From assembly GCA_030435675.1 (NCBI GenBank), contig CM059624.1:13850769-13914768 (forward strand): DNA of 64,000 nucleotides. Direction: 5' to 3'. Every line of letters begins with the position of its first letter. Within the stretch, counting starts at the first letter, position 1. Under the pieces are notes generated by a model that did not search any database, had not been told where the DNA came from, and was given only the letters and a program-made list of their open reading frames with translations. A program made the translations under genes and the position numbers. This document shows, in pieces, positions 54,924-64,000 of the stretch. The DNA is from Steinernema hermaphroditum. Taxonomy: Eukaryota; Nematoda; Chromadorea; Rhabditida; Steinernematidae.

Positions 54924-56963
54924 TTATATTACCACATGGTCAAAACACAAACAAAAGTGCACTAACTTGGAGATAGCAGTCGGCACAAAGCCCGTTGTTG
55001 CGATGCCGACGACGTTCAAGCCGAACAGCTTGCAGAGCCTTGCTCGGACGGATTTGTTTACGAAGAGATAGATGAGTCCTGTACCTGTGTGCAGCGAAAT
55101 CCACTCGAGTTCGCCGATATTTCCCGAAAATTGGCTAATCGTCCACTCCTCCGGAAAGTAGCTAGCAGCGAGATAGCCACACGTTGTGAGGTCTGCCAGG
55201 ATTGCGACTCCGAGGGTTTGGAGTGAAAGCTAGGGCAACTGCAGTCGACGTCAATGAGATTCCACTTACCGTAATCTGCTGTGAGGTGACTCGACTATTG
55301 TCCCCGTTGTTCCTCCTCAGACGGACTATGAAGCCAACCATCGTCAAGTAGCAGATCGAGACAAAACCGAATTTGAAGAAGTTATTGAAGATGTGGAACA
55401 CGCTCATCTGAAATGTCCGAATTGTCGTGTCGAGACCCTTCGGTCCTCGTACCTTTCCATCCATATAGAAACCACGATTCGGTAAAAGAACAAAAAACAT
55501 GGAGGGATCGACAACGAAGATACCCACCACGGCATAGCAGAAGACGGGGATCAGCCATAGCCACACACGACGGCGGCGGAAGAGAAAGGCCGCCCACTCC
55601 GGCTGTGCGAAGACGAGCATCCGATTCAACGCGAGCACTTCACTGGAAGCGCAGTAGATGTACCATGAGAACATGAAAAAGTGTCCGTAGGGGTAGAGCC
55701 ACCAGAATCCAGGTGTACAGTAGCTGATGCCGAAGGTTGAGGAGAGTCCTGCCACGATCGCCGCGTTCCACAAATTTACGATGTCGAGGAATGTGGTTAT
55801 CATGAGCAGTTTGTAGCAAGATGACTGGCTGGCGCCTGGTTGACTGAAAAAGGTACTGTAGCATAAACTACTTCGTGCAGGCCTAGCTTCCGTGCAGGCC
55901 TGGAATACAGGGAAGTCCTGGTCCCATCCACCTGGCCGCCGTCTTCAGTATAAACTCGTGGCATAAAGCCCTGTTTACCGTCCCTTTTTGCGCTTTGAAC
56001 CGTCCCCTTGATCCCCTTGAGATTTCAATCGTTCCCATTGAGATTTTGGCCGTCCCCCTGGGATCTGGACCGTCCCTTCTGGAATGAGGTTTTGGATTTC
56101 GACCGTCCCAGGATGTAGCCCTCAATGCCAAGCTCATTTCTGCGAAAGTGTTTCCAAAGTCATTGTTGGTTGCGCGTCGGCGAGTTTCCGTGGTTTTTCG
56201 ATGCCAGAATCCGGCGAATGAGATTCCAGAGGGGACGGTCCAGATCGTGGGGAAACGGCCGAAACCATCGCCTTGAGATTTCAATCGTTCCCTTTGAGAT
56301 TTCGGCCGTCCCCTTGAGACCTGGATGCAGCGCTCACTGTCGAGTCCAGTTGGAAGCCTTCGCCATTACGTACCTTCGCTATATTGTGGGCTTCCGATGC
56401 CAGAATCGGGTGAGTGAGATTCCAGATCCCGGTGCGAACGACCGAAATCCCAAAGAGCACGGTTCAAATCCCCAAAAACGGGGGACGGTTGAAACGGCTT
56501 TATGCCAAACTCATAAATTGGCCTCTAATGAAACCTCATGTAGAGTAAAGACTGACCACTCCAAGGACGAATCCCCGCTTCATCCTTTCATTTTCTATCA
56601 CCTAGCTTAGCCTACGGACGTACTACGTCAGCGCTGTATGATTCAGCCTAGACTGGTTGCCACCCACACTAATTGCTTGTTTGTATCTAACCTTCAGAGA
56701 GCAAAAACAAATTTTGCCTTCTTACGACAAATCGTTCTCTCCTCTTCTAAAAACTGTGCACTTACCAGACTGTCCGAAAAAGAGCGCCTATTTAGTTATG
56801 GCCCCTTGCATGAACGTAAATCTCACCTAAAGACGTAGAGGACGAACGACGAGACGGGAATCGCACAACACCCAATTGTGAAGTACAGTAATCCGAATAT
56901 CCGTCCTTGATCGCGGTGAGGAGAGTCGACGGTGAGTTCAGTGCCGTTGCAGTACGGTAACAT
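54924..56963 (-). CDS. srt-family chemoreceptor 7
   Basis: Exons 56827-56963, 55453-55843, 55270-55407 and 54924-55229 encode 323 aa. CYK is at residues 55-57, ALNRM follows helix 3, and FNNFFKFGF opens helix 5. Two introns present in receptors 4 and 6 are missing: the one after helix 2 and the one before helix 7. The QIT|LSLQT intron is kept. So this gene belongs to the 4/6 branch and has lost introns. Intron 1 (983 nt) carries a MITE-like insertion. It is the only srt on the minus strand, 31 kb from the main cluster across the mobile-element island. Confidence 0.85.
55960..56506. mobile_element. GGCATAAAGC-family element, long copy in srt 7 intron 1
   Basis: Termini GGCATAAAGCC (55960) and GGCTTTATGCC (56506) are inverted. 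Inside, GAGATTTCAATCGTTCCC-type blocks occur twice (about 56020 and 56270), so it is probably two copies, one nested in or joined to the other. Confidence 0.7.
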
Positions 56964-57409
56964 TCTGCGAGGCTGCCTCTGAGAACGTCTAGATCAAATG
57001 GGAATGAGCAGTGGGAAGGAGCTAAGGAGCTACTGGACACGCCCAACTTCACCATAATCCAATCAGACAAAGGTTTGAAAGCACAGAAACGCGTTCGGAA
57101 AAAAACAAAAGGATAGAGGCATGCAGCTGACGTGAATGAATAGTGACGTTACGATAGAACGAAAGCACTTCCTCAACCATTGTTATTAGTTCCTTCGTGC
57201 ACATCTGCTCTCTGAAGTTCTCTCAATCTGATCGGTGATCTTGGAATTAATGGTGTTATTAAAAACAACCCTCTATATAATGAAGGGAGGGATTTAAGGA
57301 TCCGCGAAAAGTCCGCCAGGAAAGTGAATCGGAGTGAGTAGTTCCTGTGTCAGCACTGGCGATCGAGGCGATCCAAGGGTGCCCCGATACGGTTCAATGT
57401 CGACATCGG

Positions 57410-57754
57410 TCACTTACAAGGAGAGGTCCCAAACTGTCCCACGCCGCTGAAATTTGGTATGGAGGTTGGCATGTGAGAATGTAGCAGCACCTGATAGGTT
57501 TCATCGGTGAATGGCGGGTTTAAGCTATAGTTCATAGTGGATTTTGTCCTCTGTAGCTGCAAGGTTATGACACGATGTCCCTACTGGCACAGAAGATACG
57601 GTGGTCTTATCAGTTTCTTGACCATTTCTTTGAGGTTTTGCGAGGCCATTCACCGATGAAACCTATCAAGTATTGCTACACTGTGGCATGCCAACCTCCA
57701 TGCCAAATTTCAGCCGAATCGGCGTGGGACAGTTTGGGACCCTTCTGTTAGTGA
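57410..57754. mobile_element. MITE-like inverted-repeat element
   Basis: Arms 57410-57515 and 57646-57754 are reverse complements with indels. Shared blocks include CCCAAACTGTCCCACGCCG and GATAGGTTTCATCGGTGAAT. The outer ends are TCACTTAC / GTTAGTGA. The centre of about 130 bp has no coding capacity. Confidence 0.7.
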
Positions 57755-57889
57755 TTCCTACACAACAGATCGAGCCCTTCGCGGTCAACACAGACTCACG
57801 GAATGGTGTTACAAATACTGTTACATAACAAAGAGGTTTCTGTTGCATCATCAACAAGTTTGTGACAAGCGCGTAGCGCGGTAAAAGTT

Positions 57890-58764
57890 CGACAGTTATA
57901 GCAGATGCTTTCGATAGTTCAAACCATGCGTCAGATTTTCGAACTGCGCTCATTGTTTTCGAACACTGAATATTAAATATTTCAACGGATTTCTGTTTTA
58001 ACTGGCCTTTTGAGATATACCTAGAAACAAACCTTCCAGTTCTGATCAAGTCTTTTCTATCTTCCAGGGCAGAGGATAATCGATTAATCACCCCGATGTG
58101 TCTTGAAAACTGCCCAGTGAATTTTGGACGATGCGCCAAGTAAATTCATGGTCTGAACTGGATTCTAGGCCAAGAACTGGATTCTCACGAATGAGATGAG
58201 AAAGTCAAGATCATCTGTGTTTGAGACAAGCGTGGATGTTAGCGTGGAGCTTACTATGTCACTATAAAAAACTCCACCTTAAGATTAATTCTTCGAGTAT
58301 CATCTCTCCGAAGCAGAGGCGAGCCCCGAAGCTACACCAGTGGTCCAAACGCCCGCGAAGAAGATGTTCCACCGCCATTTCCGATGTTTTGCTGATTCTC
58401 AGATGCCCCGATCTTAAGATTAATTCTTCGAGTCACAAAAATCCCCTCTTCGAGTCAATAAGAAAAATACATCCGTTGTTTTTACACTTATATGAGCAAA
58501 GAACACTTGAATAACGTGGTTACAAAGAGGTTAACGCAACGAAAACAAGGGCAGATGTTTCTGATCGTTCAACTTATGAGTCAAACGTCAGATTTTCGAA
58601 CGAAAGTTTTCCAAACATTAAATATTAATCGGATAAAGAAAGTGGTGAATGTCAGTGATCTGTGCACAGATCATGAAACGTTCAGTGGCGGGCATATAAA
58701 CGACTCTACTCGGCCGAATGTATTACATTTACTGATAGCACAATGGGTCCTGAATGGAAAATGA
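57890..58764 (+). repeat. pair of related sequences, one with a 90-aa frame
   Basis: 57895-57985 and 58551-58640 share CAGATTTTCGAAC and flanks. The second lies in an open frame (58492-58764) starting MSKEHLNNVVTKRL and ending WVLNGK. A 22-base direct repeat with TTAAGATTAATTCTTCGAG lies at about 58280 and 58412. No family recognised. Confidence 0.35.
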
Positions 58765-58995
58765 ACCATACCATTTTGTTGTCTGTTAAATTCTACTTCG
58801 ATTCAATGGTCGAAGTGGTTTTGAAGAGGTTTGAAAATCAAAGGTTAATTTAAGTTTTGCCCATGGGTGAGGCTATTTATATGGCCGTCACTGTATGAGC
58901 GTACTTCTGCACATTGTTGTTATTGTTATGGTCTTTACAACACCCGTACTTTAAAATGAAATAAGTGATTTAGCTTTGTTCTACGCCCAAGAACG

Positions 58996-59115
58996 ACCGC
59001 TTACTCAACTCATTCGACGGACCTCAGAGAAAGTGAGTGGGCGGCCAGACCAATGGCTGGGGACGCAGGGTCGAATCGTCCAATCGCTCTGTGCGAGGTT
59101 CGCCGAATGAGTTGA
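58996..59115. repeat. short element with CTCAACTCATTCG termini
   Basis: CTCAACTCATTCG near 59004 and CGAATGAGTTGAG near 59105 are inverted. A related CCGAATGAGTTGAG occurs near 33210. About 100 bp lie between the termini. Confidence 0.45.
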
Positions 59116-59119
59116 GTTT

Positions 59120-59976
59120 TCGGCCGTTACGGTATGTAACAATGAGATGCCTTCGGACTTGTCCCACCTTCCTCTGGAACACTTAAAGGAGACGGTAGCG
59201 GCGGAAGGATAAGGGGAGGAGGTGGATTTGAGTGCATCAACTCCATTCTAGCGAGTCTGATTTCGGGTCCGGAGTGCAGACTCGTTAGCATCACTGAGCT
59301 AACCTAGTTCGTACATTTCCGCCCGCGCGCTTTCTTAAGATGTTCAAAAGGAGGGAGGGCTAGGTCATAAAAACGTGTCAATATTCTGAAATTTCCCACT
59401 CTTTGGATAGGGGCATCCGAATGACGAATAAAGTAACACATAACCGCTAAGTAACAGTTATAGAAACTTAAACAAGATCCCACAATTCCGCGCAAAGTAA
59501 CAACCTGATCAAGAAGCAGCAACGAGAATACTGCTTGCTTTATATTGCACCTCGTTAACACTGAATCCAAAACACAATAGATAAATGTGCCCTTTTCACG
59601 TTCGAAAAAAACCGTTCTGTTTTGACTGAAAGGGGAAGTGTTAACCAACAATATCATAATACGTATTTACAGGGAGATGGCTTATTCCAAGTGCGCAAGG
59701 ACCATGATTACACTGTCTGGAATAGTAAAGGTGATTCAAGGGCGTTGTGAGATGACAGGAATCAGCGTTTAAACTCGCAACTGAGTCTAAACTATCAAGG
59801 GAAGTACGCCAAGTGATAAACGCTGATTTAGCTGAAACTTTGTAAACTAGTAGAGCGATAGGCACGAAGTGCAGTAACGTTTGCCGCACCGGCAATATCT
59901 CATGTGAAAGGGTCTAAAAATAAGTTAAAAGATAGGAGTTAGGTGGTATAGTGCTGTTGAAGCCCATGTGAAGGCG
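59120..59976. other. no gene recognised
   Basis: Two minus-strand frames (59304-59657, 59641-59895) are hydrophobic but have no splice or start support. Confidence 0.4.
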
Positions 59977-60050
59977 ATGACTGTGTGATGTAGTGGTTAA
60001 CATACATGACTACCGCGCTTCCTTTTCCGCCGGGTTCGGTTCTCGTCGAA
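59977..60050 (+). repeat. tRNA-derived sequence (degenerate)
   Basis: A-box-like TGATGTAGTGGTTAAC and B-box-like GGGTTCGGTTCTC. The B box matches that of the 20.7/38.8 kb SINE-like element rather than a standard tRNA. Confidence 0.45.
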
Positions 60051-61304
60051 TGAAGGCTGAAGCTGAAGGAATTGAGGTATTGGATTGTTACCCTCACAAT
60101 GGCACCTGTGCTAAACATTCCCAGAGTTCACAATTACAGCCTCTCAATTGCTTTCTTCTGAATTTGGCGGACATACATATAACCGTACCGGAGAAATGGC
60201 ATTAATAATTGTTTTGTTTATCAGGTCCTTAATCTGGCACCTCGACATTCCGAGAAGCGAGATGGTATGCGGCCTATTTATGATATTAATAATGGACGGC
60301 GACTTCCTTCAACCACGTGCATCTTTGGGTCTTACCTGCAGAACGCACCTGTCGCAGTGATCGTCATATATCAAAGCAAATCTGAACAAGCTGGATACAT
60401 CGGATCACCATGTTCTGTTTACTTCAACGTTTCTAATCGGTTAAGTACCGTAACAGGTAATGGGGAGACACAGCATGTAGGTGACACTCACATCTACGAA
60501 GCCCATATAACGACTCCATGAGATCATTTCTACTTTAAAGGCCAAATGTGGAAGAAATTACTGTTGGATTCAATAAAGGTACGACTGCCCGATACCGTAT
60601 GTTTCCAGGATGACCTCTCCACTTTGAGAAGGCAAAGCTTTACTTCTACTTTACGGAAATAGAGGCCGATTGTAGACAATTGTAGTCCCATCACCGCTGA
60701 CAACAAGAGAAGTGGTCGAAGGTCGCCGACACTCTGAGGACCAGCGAACACGCAACTCGACCACGGATTCATATCTCCGAAGCAGCGCGCTCCGAGCTTT
60801 CTGTGCCGTAAACGCTCCGAGAAGTAGAAGATCCGTCGCCATTTCTGGAGTTTAGCCGATTTCCAGTTGTCGCACTTCAATAGCATTCTCTTTTTTTCAA
60901 TTAATATGTATTTGCAGTGTAACAACCCAAAAGGGGCATCGACAGTTGCTGTTAGGCTTAGAACTCGTCGAACATGTGAGGCTGATGTCAGCTATAGCTG
61001 AACGAATCGAAGCCAGATTAGTCTTTGCATGGGCCTATGAAACATTCAGGCTCTAGCGGCCATCTTTAGTTGGTAGTTGACAATATTTGCCTCTATCTTC
61101 CCATGGATTCGCTTCTTTCGCCGCTGGTCTGTATCCTATCCCGCCATCTCAGATTCGGATCCCACCACGATTGTCCTGACACCGCTTAAGAGGTCTGTAA
61201 TTTTCGACTAATTCACATGACTGATTGCGATGCCATCTTATTTATCGCTTTTTGCGTGCTTATCTCGCTAATAGCTCTGAAAATAGATTCATCTCAGATC
61301 TATC
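60051..61304. other. no gene recognised
   Basis: Frames here lack splice support. A TCATCTCAG acceptor eight bases before the ATG at 61305 belongs to the next gene. Confidence 0.4.
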
Positions 61305-61448
61305 ATGGACGAAGAAGGAATAACGCTCGACTTGGATACGGAGCAAGAGCTTCTCGAGCGATGCCAGGAGGAGTTCGAGCTGAAGGAGGCGGAAATGATG
61401 AAGAGTCGCCCGCTGAAAAGGAAAAGTCCTCCGCCCGGCCCCAGCAGG
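61305..61448 (+). CDS. first exon of an unrecognised gene
   Basis: ATG at 61305 lies eight bases after TCATCTCAG, a likely spliced-leader site. The 48-codon exon is open and ends at AGCAGG|GTTAGT in phase 0. It encodes an acidic start (MDEEGITLDLDTEQELL) then a Glu/Met helix and a basic Pro-rich end (RPLKRKSPPPGP) that looks like a nuclear-localisation patch. I see no convincing second exon up to 64000, so the gene either has a long first intron or leaves the window. Confidence 0.55.
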
Positions 61449-62282
61449 GTTAGTTTCATTTACATGTTACGCATATGAGCATATCTCTGTGCTTGTGGAG
61501 CTCATTAGAAATAGGCAAAATGCTTGAGAAGCTGATAGCTTCATTCATATGCCTGTCTCTTGATCGTCCCATCGAAGAAGGATCCAGCGAAGCTGGTTCA
61601 CAAAAACCCCCAACTATTTGAGTTATGTACATCATAAATCTCGCGGCGACTGATCGGCTCGTTCTAATTGTGCGCATAACTAGATAATTGCCGACGTTTT
61701 ATGATGTTTACCAACCGGCAATTATCCCTTTTCTTACGTCAATGTCACAAAATGTCACGTTGCCCCCCCCCCTTCCTCTACTTGAGAAGGCGAAATTGTC
61801 CGTCTTGTAGCACCGCTGAATGCAGGGCCCCTCCGAAAGGGGCGCTTTTTCGAGAACGGCGGCCGCGGCGCATTGAGTCAGAAACGAGAATTTCGAAAGA
61901 GTGCGAACGACGGCGGCGCTGTTCTAATTTCGAAAGTCATTTGCAACAAAAAGCGACAGCGAAAAATATTGAACACCAGCTGGAGCCATGCCGGCCGGCT
62001 AATTGATGTCGTTAAATTTTGAGCCGTTTCGAGCTTTTCGGAATTAATGTTTTCATAAAGTGAAACCGGGCGAACGCTTCAATCGTGGATGCGGAGGCCT
62101 GTTACGGGCAAAAAGTGTAATGGACGAGCTTCTACATGTGATTGATATCAAGCTTCGGGGAGATGTGATGAAAGCTTGGGCCAACTGTTCAAATTTGGTG
62201 GAATTTCGATGCATTCAAGGCGCGTTCAGTGGTTAAGTAACATTGAAATCTGGAGTTCCCGCCTTTGTAAAAGGGACGGTTG
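61449..62282. other. probable intron, GC-rich patch inside
   Basis: 61790-62000 is GC-rich with a GCCCCTCCGAAAGGGGC hairpin and a run of ten C near 61760. No exon is supported. Confidence 0.35.
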
Positions 62283-62348
62283 ACAGGGGAATCGAACTCG
62301 GACCCGAAAACTGATAGGCAAGGCTCATCCCGCATCGACCATAGAAGC
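62283..62348 (-). repeat. tRNA-derived sequence (degenerate)
   Basis: On the minus strand TGGTCGATGCGG resembles an A box and GAGTTCGATTCCCC a B box. The arms do not pair. Confidence 0.4.
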
Positions 62349-64000
62349 ACTGAAACGGTTCTATAAATATTGCATATCCTGATGGGTTTTGATTTTAATA
62401 AGTTCTATAAAGTTTACAAAGGGGGACTCAGTTCCCCAAAATGCATCATCTATTGACACCGAAGACTCTCTTATATATGGTAATCAATGGGCATTTCAAC
62501 GAATAGGCCTGTCCCATAGACAGAAGCGCTCTCCATAAACTGACAATGATCATGTCCAAATCGTCCAAGATAGGGTTGTCATTCTAGACAAAAAACGCCG
62601 AACTTTCGCAGAAAAACTATAAACTTGGATCTGTCGTTCACTCCATTACTGATGGTTGCAAATTTTAGTCTTCTAATGCTATCCTCTAGTAACTGAAGGA
62701 CAGACCTTAGACTGTAAGAAAAGCTTTGCTCAATGGAAAAACCTGTGAACTACGGAAAACATTACTTCAATGGTATCATAGTAACAAGATATGCTTTATT
62801 TTGGCTTACTCCTTGGTGCAGCTACAGGCTTACTTGTTGGATTTCATGAGGACAGAGTTGTTACACAGCAAACAATGAATGATTGTGCGTTAACTATAGA
62901 TCTTCAATGACATTCAGATGTACAAAAATACATATAAAACACAATGCTTGAATGGCTGGGCTGCTCGGCAACTTTTCAGTCCTGTAGATTCCCATGTAGA
63001 ACGAGTGGGGTTCATTTTTATCAACAATCGAATCCTTTACATGCCCAATCATAGACAAACAAGGGCTTCTATGCAGTCTAAACGCCGGAGGATGCCTGTC
63101 CAGAATCATGTTGCAGCTAAAAAGCAAACACTTAATTATTTTTACGGACATGTCCTTGCAGTTCTGCAGAAAGGTTGGCAAAAACATGCCGGCGCGTTAA
63201 TGACTGGCCCAGAGCCATTTTCTCAACAACTGCTCCGCAAGATTAACGTGACACTTAGCTGCAGAGCTTTCCATAAAAATTGCAAAAGGCACGCCGGGTG
63301 ACCAAGTTAAATGAGGGCATATTTCATTGATGTTTTATCTGCTCTAAACGAGCAAGCTGTTCTTAGCCGAAAAATTTCGACAATTATCGTAATCCACCTT
63401 TCCCACTTCACGTAGAATATGCGCGATTCCCGTGGGCACTGCAAACCCCGTTCCAATCCTTTTAAGACTAGCAGAACCCAACCAACCGGAAAGTAGTTTC
63501 ACTTAATTGGCCTCGTTGTCACGACATTTCTCGCGGTCAGTTGTCATTAGTCCCTAGAGTCTCAATTGCTGAGATCGTTCGCAATTTAACTGCCTGACTA
63601 TCAAAACAAACTCTTCTCGCGAAAACCTTGAGCTATGGCACTTTGGAAAAACAAACATTGAGTCATAGGTGAGGGTTAATCTGGGTTCATAGCACTCATA
63701 GTTTGTTAGGCAATGCGTACTGTATCTGCCACGAAGATGAATACTAGAACTGACAAAGGAACCGCTCGATCTGGATGAGGTGTACTGCACTAGGTAGAGC
63801 TTGATGAGAATGGTGTGCGCTGAGTTGAAGGTACCTATCTTATCAGTGAGCACGAAATTCGATGAATCCAGGAGTGCCGCAGTGGTAGGGAATAGAGGAC
63901 GGAGCAGAAACCCGTCACTTCCTCATGATCATGATTATATCTTCACAGTTTCTTATGCCCTTATAAGCACATTTTAGGCCTAGCATTGGAGGTTACATGA
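62349..64000. other. no gene recognised
   Basis: Frames on both strands at 62894-63301 overlap each other and lack splice sites. They may be UTR or intron of genes beyond the window. Confidence 0.35.

Overview
The window looks like nematode nuclear DNA. It carries seven chemoreceptor genes of the nematode-restricted srt (serpentine receptor class T) family. Most introns are 40-46 nt with GT..AG ends. Several start codons follow directly after a TTTCAG-type acceptor, as expected for spliced-leader trans-splicing. Two small F-box-like genes remind me of Steinernema-type nematodes, but that placement is only an inference.

Layout: (1) 0-23.4 kb is an srt cluster on the + strand with six genes (258-1402, 4134-5729, 10397-12344, 15183-16821, 17990-19134, 20441-23339), plus one RNF126/RNF115-type RING E3 ligase gene on the - strand (1818-2783, possibly from 3078). 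A seventh srt gene lies on the - strand at 54924-56963. Splice-site reading gives intact 306-335 aa proteins for all seven. Genes one and five are recent copies of each other, flanks included. (2) 24-52 kb is a rearranged accessory island whose coding sequence is almost all on the - strand. It holds remains of virus-like and mobile elements: a fragment resembling a Maverick/Polinton capsid protein (F54H12.2-like), BEL/Pao-type gag with Cys/His knuckles, two loci resembling phlebovirus-G2-like envelope proteins plus a related EGF-type exon, LTR-like ends, a possible Helitron relic, a ubiquitin-protease-like tail and several spliced genes I do not recognise. A repeat family carrying conserved splice sites recurs through the island in one orientation. 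(3) 52-57 kb returns to host-type genes: an F-box-like gene and the seventh srt. (4) 57-64 kb is mostly non-coding, with one clean first exon at 61305-61448.

Small elements are dense. At least eight tRNA-derived sequences carry A- and B-box motifs, but only one (21525-21597) folds as an intact tRNA, tRNA-Arg(ACG), and it sits inside an srt intron. A MITE-like family with GGCATAAAGC termini occupies introns of three srt genes. The srt proteins would act as seven-pass receptors in sensory neuron membranes. The island genes look like debris of elements that entered beside the receptor cluster. All names rest on motif recognition by eye; no database search was possible.
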